A DNA stretch of 64,000 bases. Source: Pedobacter psychroterrae (GTDB taxonomy: Bacteria; Bacteroidota; Bacteroidia; Sphingobacteriales; Sphingobacteriaceae). Position numbers and translations under genes: made by a program. Shown here one piece after another: positions 44,823 to 53,897 of this stretch; position 1 is the first letter of the stretch; the number at the start of each line of letters is the position of its first letter. The notes below the pieces were generated by a model. That model made no database searches. It worked only from the letters and a program-made list of their open reading frames with translations, and was not told where the DNA came from. The DNA lies in contig NZ_SJSL01000002.1 in NCBI RefSeq assembly GCF_004331695.1, positions 248,001-312,000 of the forward strand, given 5' to 3'.

Positions 44823-45813
44823 GGAAATAGAATTTGCCAATCCGGCATTTTTATGGCTGCTGATCGTTATTCCGCTAATGATAGGTTGGTATATATGGAG
44901 AAATCAGCGGCTGCAGGGCACGCTTGGCATTTCGTCGCTGAACGGTTTTTTGAAAGCAAAAAAAAGCAGCTATTCCTGGCTGCGACATTTGGGGATTGCT
45001 TTAAGGTCTTTTGCACTGTTTGCCATGATTGTAGCACTGGCAAGGCCTCAGTCGGCACTGAGCTGGGAGGATTCTACCACAGAAGGAATTGACATTATCA
45101 TCGCGACGGATATCTCAGGAAGTATGCTGGCTGAAGACCTGAAGCCTAACCGCCTTGAAGCAGGTAAAAATATTGCCATAGATTTTATAAAAGACAGGCC
45201 CAACGACCGGATCGGACTGGTGGTATTCAGCGGAGAGAGCTTTACCCAATGCCCGCTTACGATTGATCATGATGTGCTGGTCAACCTGTTTAAGGGTATT
45301 AGTAATGGAATGATAGAGGATGGTACGGCAATAGGGATGGGGTTGGCTACAGCAGTAAACCGGCTAAAGGACAGTGAAGCAAAGAGTAAAGTAGTAATAT
45401 TGCTAACAGATGGCTCTAATACATCCGGCTCTATTCCTCCAGCTACGGCTGCAGAAATAGCCAAGCAAATGAAAGTGAGGGTGTACACCGTGGGTGTGGG
45501 GACAAAAGGTTACGCACCATATCCTGTGAAGACTCCTTATGGCATACAGTACCAGCAGGTGCCAGTTACGATAGACGAAGGTGTATTGTCCAATATTGCA
45601 AAGATCACTGGTGGTAAGTATTTCAGGGCCACCAACAATGAAAAGCTGAAACAGATTTATCAGCAGATAGATCAGCTGGAGAAAGCTAAGATCGCCGTAA
45701 CGCAATATCATAAAAAGACTGAGCGCTTTTTGCCGCTTGTGCTGATGGCACTAGCATTGTTACTGGTCGAGTTCCTGATAAGAAATACATTATTGAAAGG
45801 AGCCTTAACTTAA
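44806..45813 (+). CDS. batA: VWA domain-containing protein BatA
   Basis: A 335-residue membrane protein: two helices near the N-terminus (about 14-28, 63-81), a von Willebrand A domain with a complete MIDAS D102-I-S104-G-S106, and a C-terminal helix (about 312-327). The VWA domain faces the periplasm and probably binds a partner through a metal ion. BatA works with BatB, C, D and E in oxygen tolerance as described in Bacteroides fragilis. It is followed by batB after 4 nt. Confidence 0.93.
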   Translation: MMSWYKEIEFANPAFLWLLIVIPLMIGWYIWRNQRLQGTLGISSLNGFLKAKKSSYSWLRHLGIALRSFALFAMIVALARPQSALSWEDSTTEGIDIIIATDISGSMLAEDLKPNRLEAGKNIAIDFIKDRPNDRIGLVVFSGESFTQCPLTIDHDVLVNLFKGISNGMIEDGTAIGMGLATAVNRLKDSEAKSKVVILLTDGSNTSGSIPPATAAEIAKQMKVRVYTVGVGTKGYAPYPVKTPYGIQYQQVPVTIDEGVLSNIAKITGGKYFRATNNEKLKQIYQQIDQLEKAKIAVTQYHKKTERFLPLVLMALALLLVEFLIRNTLLKGALT

Positions 45814-45817
45814 TCAT

Positions 45818-46858
45818 ATGGTACGTTTTGAACATATAGAATTATTATGGGCATTGATGGCAATTCCGCTGTTCATCATGCTTTTTTTTGTAGTAAGACG
45901 CTGGAAACGCAGGGCCCTGGCGAGTTTAGGCGATAGAAAAACCGTACTGGGAATCATTCCTGAGGTATCTTTTAAAAGGCCGGGAATTAAGTTTGTGTTT
46001 TTCCTGATTGCCTTTGCTTCAGTGGTACTCGGCGCGGCCAATCCGCAGATCGGCACCAAGATAGAGGAGGGGAAAAAGAGCGGCGCAGACCTGATGATCC
46101 TGCTGGATGTGTCTAATAGCATGTTGGCCGCCGATCTGGCACCCAGCAGGCTGGAAAATGCGAAGCGGGCGATTTCTCAATTGATCGATAACATGCACAA
46201 TGACCGGATAGGGATCATTATTTTTGCAGGAGAGGCATATGTGCAACTGCCGATTACTACCGATTACTCTGCAGCAAAACTTTTTCTGAATAACATTACT
46301 ACCGATATAGTCCCTACCCAGGGAACGGCTATCGGCGCTGCCATTGATATGGGGATGAAGTCATTTGATTTTGTAAATGGAACGAGCAAGGCAATGATAT
46401 TGATGACCGATGGTGAGAATCATGAAGATGATGCAGTGATTGCAGCAAAGAGCGCAAGTGCTAAGAATGTGGACATCCATGTAGTCGGTGTTGGTTCACC
46501 GGAAGGAAGTCCGCTGCCCATCTATCAGAATGGCAGTCCGGTTGGCTTTAGGAAAGATGAGGCCGGTCAGACGGTGATCAGTAAATTGAATGAAGAGATG
46601 TGCAAGGAAGTAGCAGCTGCGGGCAATGGTGTGTATGTAAGGGCTACTAATGCCAGCAGCGGACTGAATATTGTGATGGACCAGGTGAATAAAATGGAAA
46701 AGAAGACATATGACAGCAAGGTATTTAAAAACTACGAAGACAGGTTCCAGTTTTTCCTGGCCTTTGCGCTGATTATGTTGCTGATAGAGTTCTTTATTTC
46801 CAGTAAGAAAAATTTAAAACTGAGTGAGGTGAATTTGTTTGAGGTGAAAAAGTCATGA
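45818..46858 (+). CDS. batB: VWA domain-containing protein BatB
   Basis: A 346-residue paralogue of BatA with the same layout: helices at about 8-26 and 58-73, a VWA domain with MIDAS D97-V-S99-N-S101 (Asn for the usual Gly, a frequent BatB feature), and a C-terminal helix (about 306-324). It overlaps batC by 4 nt. It likely forms a complex with BatA. Confidence 0.92.
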   Translation: MVRFEHIELLWALMAIPLFIMLFFVVRRWKRRALASLGDRKTVLGIIPEVSFKRPGIKFVFFLIAFASVVLGAANPQIGTKIEEGKKSGADLMILLDVSNSMLAADLAPSRLENAKRAISQLIDNMHNDRIGIIIFAGEAYVQLPITTDYSAAKLFLNNITTDIVPTQGTAIGAAIDMGMKSFDFVNGTSKAMILMTDGENHEDDAVIAAKSASAKNVDIHVVGVGSPEGSPLPIYQNGSPVGFRKDEAGQTVISKLNEEMCKEVAAAGNGVYVRATNASSGLNIVMDQVNKMEKKTYDSKVFKNYEDRFQFFLAFALIMLLIEFFISSKKNLKLSEVNLFEVKKS

Positions 46859-47592
46859 AAAGATTAATAGTTGTTACGTATCTGCTGTTGCAGGGCTCAT
46901 TGCTGTTTGCACAAAAGGAGAAGCGGGATATCCATAAAGGAAACCAGCTTTATCAGCAGCAGAAGTATGCCGAAGCCGAAGCTTTGTATAAAAAGTCAGT
47001 AGAGAAATCTAAGGAATCTGTAGCAGGTAATTTTAATTTGGGTGATGCGCTGTATAAGCAAAAAAAACTGGACAATGCTGCACAGAAATTTACTGAAATA
47101 GCCGGAAGTTCCAAAAATAAAGCGGTAAAAGCGCAGGCCTATCACAATCTGGGCAATGCACTGCTGGAATCAAAAAAACTGGAAGAGAGCATCGAAGCGT
47201 ATAAAAAGTCGCTGATGAACAATCCCAAAGATGACGAGACCCGTTACAATCTTGCATATGCCCAGGAAAAATTGAAACAGCAACAACAGCAGCAGAATAA
47301 GGACAAGAATAACAAGGACAATAAAGACAAAGACAACAAGGATCAGAAGAATGATCCGGATAAAAACAAGGATCAAAATAAAGATAATAAAGACAATCAG
47401 GATAAAAAGGACCAGAATAAGGACCAGGACGAAAAGGATCAGAAAGATCAGCAGCCACAGCCTGATAAGTTGTCTAAAGAAGATGCGGAGCGTATGCTGG
47501 AAGCATTAAATAATGAAGAAAAGAACACCCAGGACAAGCTGAAAAATAAAAAGGCCAAGGGTGGAAAAGGAAAGATCGTTAAAGATTGGTAA
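46855..47592 (+). CDS. batC: TPR protein BatC with charged low-complexity region
   Basis: A 245-residue exported protein: signal peptide (to about LFAQ), three TPR units (about 24-140, for example NQLYQQQKYAEAEALYKKSV and AYHNLGNALLESKKLEESIE), then a ~70-residue stretch of Lys, Asp, Asn and Gln (about 140-207) and a short helical end with KLSKEDAERMLEAL. The low-complexity part is probably a flexible linker; the TPRs are a protein-binding scaffold for the Bat complex. Confidence 0.9.
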   Translation: MKRLIVVTYLLLQGSLLFAQKEKRDIHKGNQLYQQQKYAEAEALYKKSVEKSKESVAGNFNLGDALYKQKKLDNAAQKFTEIAGSSKNKAVKAQAYHNLGNALLESKKLEESIEAYKKSLMNNPKDDETRYNLAYAQEKLKQQQQQQNKDKNNKDNKDKDNKDQKNDPDKNKDQNKDNKDNQDKKDQNKDQDEKDQKDQQPQPDKLSKEDAERMLEALNNEEKNTQDKLKNKKAKGGKGKIVKDW

Positions 47593-47607
47593 ACTGATTT
47601 TATAAGA

Positions 47608-49416
47608 ATGAAGATCAAACATTATATACTGTCGGTATTGTTATTTTGGAGTACTGCATTGTTTGCGCAGGATATCGCCTTTACAGCATCTGTTGGTAAA
47701 AATCCGGTGATCGTTGCTGAGCAGTTTGAGGTTGTATTTACGGTAAATGGAAATGCAGAATCATTTGACCCGCCTTCGTTTAGTGGATTTCAGGTATTGT
47801 CCGGGCCTAATCAGTCCAGCAGTATGACTTCTATCAACGGAAGGACCACGATGAGTTTCTCGCTTAGTTATGTTCTTGTGGCGACAAGGGAAGGGGAATA
47901 TACCATCGGTGCTGCATCCCTCACTGCAGGGGGCAAGCAGTACAAATCTAAAGCTATAAAAGTCAAGGTTGTTAAGGGGTCAGCCTCTGCTCAGAATAGC
48001 CCATCTTCTGGTGGGTCAGGAAATGGTCGTGGTGACTATGGGGCTTCTTTCGATATTTCCAAACGACTATTTATTAGAGCTATTGCCAATAAAACCAATG
48101 TATTTCAAGGAGAGCAGTTGGCCGTAACCTACAAGCTATATGCAAATATTGACCTGGTGGACAATATGATGGACAAATTGCCCGACTTTAATGGTTTCTG
48201 GAGCCAGGAGATGAAAAAGAACAATCAATATGTGGATTGGAAGCCTGAAATCTATAATGGGGTAAGGTACAATGTGGCGGTATTGAAAGAAGTTATCTTG
48301 TTTCCCGAACGTTATGGCAAACTGAGCCTTGATCCCTTGGCGATGACCTTTGTGGTAAGGCAGAGTGTTCCTTCAGACGATCCCATTGAAGCCTTTTTTG
48401 GTTCGTACAAAGATGTAAAGTACAAGATCAAAAGTACTCCTGTTGCCATTAATGTGAAGCCCTTGCCGGAAGCAGGGAAGCCTGCAGGATTTCAGGGTGC
48501 CGTGGGCAACTTTGGGATGGGAGCAGGCCTGGATAAGACAGCAGTGAAGGCCAATGAAGCGATAAATTATACAGTCAGGATCACGGGGTCGGGAAATATT
48601 AAGCTATTAAAAGCACCTTCAGTAGCCTTTCCTGCCGATATTGAAAAGTACGATCCAAAGATCAGTGATCAGATCACAGAAAGCACTACTGGGGTATCCG
48701 GAACAAGGGAATACACGTATTTGCTAATTCCCAGACATGAAGGTGACTATAAGATAGCACCGTTTGAATTCTCCTATTTTAATCCCGCTACTCAAAAATA
48801 CGTTACCCTGTCTTCCAATGAATTTGCGGTAAAGGTGGCCAAAGGAGCACCTGGATCAAATGTTACAGCTTTTGCTCCGGGCAGCCAGCAGGAGGTGAAA
48901 ATGCTTGATAAAGACATCAGGTATATCAAAACCGCTGAGCCGGATTTTGTGAAGGCAGGTACTGAGTTTTATGGTTCTGCATGGTATTACATCCTGCTTT
49001 CTATGGGGCCCTTATTGTTTGTGGGTGCCTTTATGTATAGAAAACGACATAGAGAAAACAACAGTGACCTGGTGGCGGTAAGAGGTAGAAATGCTAATAA
49101 AGTGGCGGCCAGGCATCTGGCAACTGCACAAAAGCAGCTGCTGGCAGGTGATAAAATAAACTTTTATGAGGCAGTATACAAAGGACTGTACGGGTATTTG
49201 AGCGACAAGCTAAACATCGCAGCAGCGGATCTGAACCGGGAGAATATCAGGGAGAAGCTGCTTTCCAGAAATATTGGAGAGGTATTGATCAATCAGCTTA
49301 CCGATACGCTGGATCTTTGTGAAATGGCAAGGTATGCACCCGTTTCGGGGATTTCAGAGCAGGAAGTATTTGATAAAGCCAAAGGAATTATAAACGATAT
49401 AGAGAATCATGTATAA
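47608..49416 (+). CDS. batD: BatD family protein
   Basis: A 602-residue protein: signal peptide (to LFAQ), several beta-sandwich domains in the periplasm (about 22-445), one membrane helix (about 452-470, WYYILLSMGPLLFVGAFMY) and a ~125-residue helical cytoplasmic tail. A Ser/Gly-rich linker (about 130-142) separates the first two domains. BatD is the large membrane component of the Bat complex. Its end overlaps batE by 8 nt. Confidence 0.93.
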   Translation: MKIKHYILSVLLFWSTALFAQDIAFTASVGKNPVIVAEQFEVVFTVNGNAESFDPPSFSGFQVLSGPNQSSSMTSINGRTTMSFSLSYVLVATREGEYTIGAASLTAGGKQYKSKAIKVKVVKGSASAQNSPSSGGSGNGRGDYGASFDISKRLFIRAIANKTNVFQGEQLAVTYKLYANIDLVDNMMDKLPDFNGFWSQEMKKNNQYVDWKPEIYNGVRYNVAVLKEVILFPERYGKLSLDPLAMTFVVRQSVPSDDPIEAFFGSYKDVKYKIKSTPVAINVKPLPEAGKPAGFQGAVGNFGMGAGLDKTAVKANEAINYTVRITGSGNIKLLKAPSVAFPADIEKYDPKISDQITESTTGVSGTREYTYLLIPRHEGDYKIAPFEFSYFNPATQKYVTLSSNEFAVKVAKGAPGSNVTAFAPGSQQEVKMLDKDIRYIKTAEPDFVKAGTEFYGSAWYYILLSMGPLLFVGAFMYRKRHRENNSDLVAVRGRNANKVAARHLATAQKQLLAGDKINFYEAVYKGLYGYLSDKLNIAAADLNRENIREKLLSRNIGEVLINQLTDTLDLCEMARYAPVSGISEQEVFDKAKGIINDIENHV

Positions 49417-50170
49417 GCGTATTTTTTATTTATTGGTAATTATTGCTTTCCCTTTGTTTATAGCAGCAAAGGAAGTTCCGGCTAAGTTGTTGGCAGAAGG
49501 TAATCAGCAATATGCAAAAGGACAGTTTAAAGATGCAGTGAAGACCTATGGTCTATTGGTTGATTCAGGATACCGTACTGCATCGGTATATTTTAACCTC
49601 GGCAATGCATACTATAAATTGGATGAGCTATCATCCGCCATATGGTACTATGAAAAAGCCTATAAATTAACACCCGGTGATGAGGATATCAAAGTAAACC
49701 TTCAGTTTGCCAATCTAAAGATTACCGATAAGATTGAAGCGGTTCCGGAATTCTTTCTGGCTAAATGGTGGAGGGGATTTGTGATGTCTGTTTCATTAAA
49801 TACCTGGGCTGTTTCAGGTATATTGGGTCTTTTGTCAGGTTTTGCTTTACTTATTGTCTATCTTTTTGTCTATGTAATCAACATAAAAAAGGCTTCATTT
49901 TATGCGGGGATCTCGTTAGTGATATTAGGCTTGTTTAGTCTGTTTATGGCCAATTCGCAAAGCAATTATTTTGAGCGTGCTAATCAGGCTATCGTATTTA
50001 ATGGTTCAGTGGATGTGAAAAGCGGCCCCCAGGCAAGTATGAAGACACTATTTGTTATTCATGAAGGACTGAAAGTAAATATTAAGGAAAAAGAGGGTAG
50101 CTGGGTTAAGATTGAACTTCCTAACGGAAATATCGGCTGGATTGAGTCAGTTGCCGTAAATGAAATTTAA
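49409..50170 (+). CDS. batE: BatE, TPR and SH3-like membrane protein
   Basis: A 253-residue protein: signal peptide, TPR repeats (about 22-110, ASVYFNLGNAYYKLDELSSAIWYYEKAYKL), two membrane helices (about 130-152 and 163-180), and a bacterial SH3-like domain (about 190-250, VKSGPQASMKTLFVIHEGLKVNIKEKEGSWVKIELPNG without a break in the gene). The SH3-type end is common in cell-wall-binding proteins. It ends the Bat operon. Confidence 0.9.
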   Translation: MYKRIFYLLVIIAFPLFIAAKEVPAKLLAEGNQQYAKGQFKDAVKTYGLLVDSGYRTASVYFNLGNAYYKLDELSSAIWYYEKAYKLTPGDEDIKVNLQFANLKITDKIEAVPEFFLAKWWRGFVMSVSLNTWAVSGILGLLSGFALLIVYLFVYVINIKKASFYAGISLVILGLFSLFMANSQSNYFERANQAIVFNGSVDVKSGPQASMKTLFVIHEGLKVNIKEKEGSWVKIELPNGNIGWIESVAVNEI

Positions 50171-50174
50171 AGAA

Positions 50175-50205
50175 TAAAAAAGCCTCCCAGAATACTGAGA
50201 GGCTT
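50175..50205 (-). terminator. Terminator downstream of the tRNA gene
   Basis: AAGCCTC (50180-50186) with GAGGCTT (50199-50205), plus an inner CAG/CTG pair. On the minus strand it is followed by a TTTTT run (50179-50175). It starts 2 nt after the tRNA and has no U-run on the plus strand, so it serves the tRNA. Confidence 0.8.
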
Positions 50206-50206
50206 G

Positions 50207-50280
50207 TGGGCCATGATGGGCTCGAACCATCGACCAAAAGATTATGAGTCTTCTACTCTAACCAACTGAGCTAATGGCCC
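50207..50280 (-). tRNA. tRNA with CAT anticodon (Met elongator, or Ile2)
   Basis: A 74-nt tRNA: 7-bp acceptor stem (GGGCCAT with ATGGCCC), D-stem GCTC/GAGT, anticodon stem GAAGA/TCTTT around loop CTCATAA with anticodon CAT, T-stem GATGG/CCATC with TTCGAGC, discriminator A. The CCA end is not encoded. The first base pair is G-C, so it is not initiator tRNA. Elongator Met is preferred; a CAT tRNA modified by TilS to read AUA (Ile) cannot be excluded by anticodon alone. Confidence 0.92.
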
Positions 50281-50332
50281 TGAAAAATCTATTAGATTTT
50301 GCGAGTGCAATGTTACATATTTGTATCGAATT

Positions 50333-50983
50333 ATGGAAACAGTTTTAGCACAAAAAATAAAAAACATCATTTTCGATTATGGCAATGTGATATTCGAAAT
50401 AGACTTTTCAAAGGCGCAAAATGCTCTTTTACAATTAGGTATCCCTGATATTGAAACTTTTTTTGGTCATAAAGGGCATAATAATTTATTCTCTGAACTT
50501 GAAACAGGAGCGATCTCTGCCGCAGAATTCCGGAATGGGATAAGGCTGGCAGCACAAAATCCGGATCTGAAAGACGAGGAAATAGACACCGCCTGGAACA
50601 GTTTGCTGATCGGCGTGCCAGAAAATGTGCACGACGTATTGATAGAGGTAAAACAAAAGTACAGGACATTTTTATTAAGTAATACCAACGAGATCCATTA
50701 CAACTATATTTTGGATTACTTGAAAAGAGCTTATAAAATTGAAAACAATGACGGTCTTTTTGAAAAGGCATATTATTCTCAATTGATGTTGCTGCGCAAA
50801 CCCAATGTGGAAATATTTGAAAGAGTGATCAAAGAAAATGGGCTGGTACCCGACGAAACGTTGTTTATAGATGATAGCCCGCAGCATCTTGTCGGAGCTA
50901 AAAAAGCTGGCCTGAATACTTTACTGATGGACAGGAACCCAAAAGATCTAAGACAGTTCTTGGTCGAACATAACCTCCTATAA
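50333..50983 (+). CDS. HAD family hydrolase (YihX-like)
   Basis: A 216-residue phosphatase of the haloacid dehalogenase superfamily. Motif I is IIFDYGNVIFEID (nucleophile Asp), motif II is FLLSNTNEIH, a Lys follows in LLRKPN, and motif III is LFIDDSPQHLVGAKKAG. The layout matches the D-x-G-N-V subfamily of sugar phosphatases like YihX. Start at ATG 50333; the upstream TTG at 50321 lies in a sequence without conservation cues. The substrate is unknown. Confidence 0.9.
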   Translation: METVLAQKIKNIIFDYGNVIFEIDFSKAQNALLQLGIPDIETFFGHKGHNNLFSELETGAISAAEFRNGIRLAAQNPDLKDEEIDTAWNSLLIGVPENVHDVLIEVKQKYRTFLLSNTNEIHYNYILDYLKRAYKIENNDGLFEKAYYSQLMLLRKPNVEIFERVIKENGLVPDETLFIDDSPQHLVGAKKAGLNTLLMDRNPKDLRQFLVEHNLL

Positions 50984-51156
50984 GAAATCAGCTCCTTATC
51001 TGTCCGTATTAGTTGCTCATTCGCTCTGTGTTCGCTATTGACAGAGGGTCGCCAGGGGCTTGCTAAAGTGTTGATTCGACTGAAATCCAATCAACGCCCT
51101 GCATGATATGTATATACTCCTACTATACCCCCTGCATGAGGTTAACGCATAGCGAA

Positions 51157-52341
51157 CTACAGCTTTCTTCTTTGTTTTTCTTTAATGATCAGCCCCAGCT
51201 CCCGGCTGGTTTGTCCGGCGATAGACGTATTTTCCTGAGCTCTCCTGAATAGGTAAGGCATAACTGCTTTGATAGGACCATAGGGAACATATTTGGCTAC
51301 GTTATACCCAGCATCTGATAAATTAAAGCTCAGGTTATCGCTCATGCCCAATAGTTGGGCAAAATATACATGACGATGATCATGAGCTATTTTATGCTGG
51401 TCCATCAGTTCGGCCAACAGCCGGCTGCTTTCTTCATTATGTGTACCGCATACAAAAGCAATGTCTTCAATGTGTTGGACGCAATATTTTAAAGATTCGT
51501 TGTAGTCAATGTCGGAAGCCTCTTTAGTAGGCTGTATTGGTGAAGGATAGCCCATTTCTTCTGCACGTTTGCGTTCTTTTTCCATATAGGCACCCCTTAC
51601 CATTTTTACTCCCAGGATAAACCCTTGTGCTTTGGCGATCAGATGATCAGCCTTAAGGTCAGCAAGCTTATCATGGCGGTACATTTGGTAGGTGTTGTAA
51701 ACGATGATACTTTCTTTATTAAAGAGCAGCATCATATCGATCGCAAGCGCATCTATGGTGTCCTGTATCCATGTTTCTTCAGCATCAATCATGACAGGTA
51801 CCTTTTTGTCATAGGCCCTTCTGCAGATCTTTTCACAGCGTGATTTAACTTTGTTAAATTCTGTCTGCTCAGCAGCACTGAGCTCCTGTTTTGTATCTAG
51901 TTTTTCCAATAAAGCAAAGCGGCCAATCCCTGTGACCTTAAATACAGTGATAGGGATTCTTTTATCGCCCGCAGCACGTTCAATCGTCCTGATGATCTCT
52001 TCGCAGGTAAAATCAAATACGGCCTCTTCATCCTCTCCTTCTACAGAATAGTCGAGTATGGTACCTACATTTCCTGAATGCAGCTGTGCAATTGTGTTTT
52101 CACACTCGGCAATGGTTTCCCCTCCGCAGAAATGCTTAAAAATGGTAGCTTTTATTATCCCTTTAATTGGCAGGCCTATGTTTAAAAAAAAATTGGTGAC
52201 TGGTGGGCCAACTTTAGTCAGGAAATTGCTGCTGATAATTTTAAAAAGCCAGTATGCAGCATTTAGTTCACCATTAGATTTATTGCGAAAAGCGATTTCT
52301 GTATTGTCAAAATTCAGCTTTTCCTTGGGGGATACGTTCAT
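51157..52341 (-). CDS. Proline dehydrogenase
   Basis: A 394-residue monofunctional FAD enzyme that oxidises proline to pyrroline-5-carboxylate. The barrel strands show TILDYSVEGE, VFKVTGIGRFALLEKL, VPVMIDAEETWIQ, GVKMVRGAYMEKERKRAEEMG, CGTHNEES, and near the end YVPYGPIKAVMPYLFRRAQENTS, with the substrate-binding Arg pair in the RRAQEN helix. A TACTTTTG box at 52376-52369 (minus) lies 28 nt upstream of the ATG as a candidate promoter. The 173 nt downstream hold nothing recognised. Confidence 0.94.
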   Translation of the reverse strand: MNVSPKEKLNFDNTEIAFRNKSNGELNAAYWLFKIISSNFLTKVGPPVTNFFLNIGLPIKGIIKATIFKHFCGGETIAECENTIAQLHSGNVGTILDYSVEGEDEEAVFDFTCEEIIRTIERAAGDKRIPITVFKVTGIGRFALLEKLDTKQELSAAEQTEFNKVKSRCEKICRRAYDKKVPVMIDAEETWIQDTIDALAIDMMLLFNKESIIVYNTYQMYRHDKLADLKADHLIAKAQGFILGVKMVRGAYMEKERKRAEEMGYPSPIQPTKEASDIDYNESLKYCVQHIEDIAFVCGTHNEESSRLLAELMDQHKIAHDHRHVYFAQLLGMSDNLSFNLSDAGYNVAKYVPYGPIKAVMPYLFRRAQENTSIAGQTSRELGLIIKEKQRRKL

Positions 52342-52423
52342 CAGTTCAATATGTTAGTCAGTTGGCTGCAAAAGTATGAATTCCTGTGTTATCAGCATTA
52401 AAACCTTTATAAATAATTCTAAA

Positions 52424-52455
52424 ATTGCATTAAGGAGCAATTTTATCTAAGTTTG
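52424..52455 (+). promoter_or_regulatory. Promoter of the S4/aroB operon
   Basis: A -33-like ATTG (52424-52427) and a perfect TAAGTTTG -7 box (52448-52455) with a 20-nt gap. The S4 ATG at 52463 follows the -7 box by only 7 nt, so the mRNA would have almost no 5' leader. Confidence 0.55.
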
Positions 52456-52462
52456 CCATACA

Positions 52463-52669
52463 ATGATAGAATTTAAATTAACAGGGGAATTCATTCCGCT
52501 TATCCAGTTGTTGAAAGCAACCGGACTGGTGCAGAGCGGCGGCGAGGCACAGACTGTTGTAGAAGACGGGCTTGTAAAATATAATGGAAAAGTTGATTAC
52601 CGTAAGCGATTGAAAGTCCGTATAGGCGATATTGTTGATTTTATGGGTCAGAAAATAACAGTAATTTAA
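52463..52669 (+). CDS. S4 domain RNA-binding protein (YaaA/RlbA-like)
   Basis: A 68-residue minimal S4 domain: FIPLIQLLKATGLVQSGGEA, then VVEDGLVKYNGKVDYRKRLKVRIGDIVDF. Such small proteins bind structured RNA, probably in ribosome biogenesis. Its stop overlaps the aroB ATG by 1 nt (TAATG), so both are made from one transcript. Confidence 0.92.
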   Translation: MIEFKLTGEFIPLIQLLKATGLVQSGGEAQTVVEDGLVKYNGKVDYRKRLKVRIGDIVDFMGQKITVI

Positions 52670-53736
52670 TGAACAACATAGAAAGTTCCGGACATACCAT
52701 TTATTTTGAAACCAGGCTTGCACCGCTTGCTAAAATTATGGAATCGGAGGTATATAGTAAGGTATTTGTATTTGCAGATAGAAATACTGCTGAGTCATGT
52801 TTACCGGTGTTTCAGGAAATGCTTGGGGATTTTACAGGATTTGACCTGATTGAAACTGATCCGGGAGAAGAGAATAAGAACATAGATTTTTGTATAGGTA
52901 TCTGGAAAACGCTGCTGGATTTTGAGGCCGACCGTAAGTGCCTGATGATCAACCTAGGTGGTGGGGTAATTACAGATATGGGTGGTTTTGTAGCTTCTAC
53001 TTATAAACGGGGAATTGATTTTATCAATATTCCAACTACGTTATTGTCTCAGGTAGATGCTTCTGTAGGAGGGAAAACAGGTATAGATATCGACAATGTC
53101 AAGAATATGGTAGGAACATTTACCCTGCCAAAGGCGGTATTTATTGAGACTGATTTTCTTACTACTTTATCAAAAAGAGAGCTGCTTTCAGGCTTTGCAG
53201 AAATGATCAAACACGGACTGATCGTAGATAAGGTATATTATGCGCAGTTAAAAGATTGTGATTATGAACACATAACAGCCGAGGCAATTCATCGTTCGGT
53301 AGAAATTAAGAATGAAGTGGTGACTGAAGATCCGCATGAGCGGGGGCTGAGAAAGATCCTGAATTTTGGTCATACGATAGGCCATGCAGTGGAGACATAT
53401 GCGCTGATAAATGACAAATCTCCATTAACCCATGGCGAGGCAATCGCTATAGGTATGGTTTGTGAGGCCTACCTGTCCCATAAAAATAACACCCTGAGTA
53501 AGGAAGGACTGGACGACATCAGTAGCTATATTTTAAGCCTTTATCCGAAATACCATATAAAGGAAAAGAGTTTTGAACAGTTGCTGGCCTTTATGCAGAG
53601 CGATAAGAAGAATGAAGGCGGGCAGATTATGTTTTCTTTATTGAGCAGTATTGGTGTATGCGACTTTAACTGCAGGGTAGCGACAGGCGATATTTTAGCT
53701 AGTTTGAATTATTATAATAATATTTTTTTTAAATAG
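52669..53736 (+). CDS. aroB: 3-dehydroquinate synthase
   Basis: Second step of the shikimate pathway, converting DAHP to 3-dehydroquinate with NAD and a divalent metal. The 355-residue protein has NLGGGVITDMGGFVASTYKR (NAD loop), IPTTLLSQVDASVGGKTGID, and metal ligands in ELLSGFAEMIKHGL, LNFGHTIGHAVE and LTHGEAIAIGM. It stops ~100 nt before the pheA attenuator leader, in its own two-gene unit. Confidence 0.96.
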   Translation: MNNIESSGHTIYFETRLAPLAKIMESEVYSKVFVFADRNTAESCLPVFQEMLGDFTGFDLIETDPGEENKNIDFCIGIWKTLLDFEADRKCLMINLGGGVITDMGGFVASTYKRGIDFINIPTTLLSQVDASVGGKTGIDIDNVKNMVGTFTLPKAVFIETDFLTTLSKRELLSGFAEMIKHGLIVDKVYYAQLKDCDYEHITAEAIHRSVEIKNEVVTEDPHERGLRKILNFGHTIGHAVETYALINDKSPLTHGEAIAIGMVCEAYLSHKNNTLSKEGLDDISSYILSLYPKYHIKEKSFEQLLAFMQSDKKNEGGQIMFSLLSSIGVCDFNCRVATGDILASLNYYNNIFFK

Positions 53737-53739
53737 CTA

Positions 53740-53769
53740 TTGACAAATTAAATTTTGTTAGTACATTTG
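53740..53769 (+). promoter_or_regulatory. Promoter of the pheA-DAHPS-aroA-aroC operon
   Basis: TTG at 53740-53742 and a perfect TACATTTG at 53762-53769, separated by 19 nt: the best two-box Bacteroidota promoter in this region. The transcript would start near 53775 and carry a ~240-nt leader with the aromatic peptide and attenuator. Confidence 0.7.
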
Positions 53770-53844
53770 GAAAACGAAAAAAAGAAATTTTGAATCGTGC
53801 AGGTTAATGCAAGCTTCAAAAAACAAAAAAGAACGAGACACATT

Positions 53845-53892
53845 GATGAAAAATACTACTACATATTGGTTTGGTTACTTTTACTACTTTAG
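53845..53892 (+). CDS. Aromatic amino acid leader peptide
   Basis: A 15-codon frame, MKNTTTYWFGYFLLL, then TAG and TAA in tandem. Tyr7-Trp8-Phe9-Gly10-Tyr11-Phe12 are all codons for the pathway's end products except one Gly. The stop lies 5 nt before the first arm of a competing RNA structure, exactly where a ribosome at the stop would cover that arm. The frame depends on a run of five T at 53878-53882; one fewer T would change the tail, but the aromatic block stays. Confidence 0.8.
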   Translation, partial: DEKYYYILVWLLLLL

Positions 53893-53897
53893 TAAGA

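Noticed and set aside
47090..47458. 122-codon minus-strand frame opposite batC
   Set aside because: A mirror of the Lys/Asp/Asn repeat region (Tyr/Cys/Pro/Leu-rich); a shadow of the real gene.
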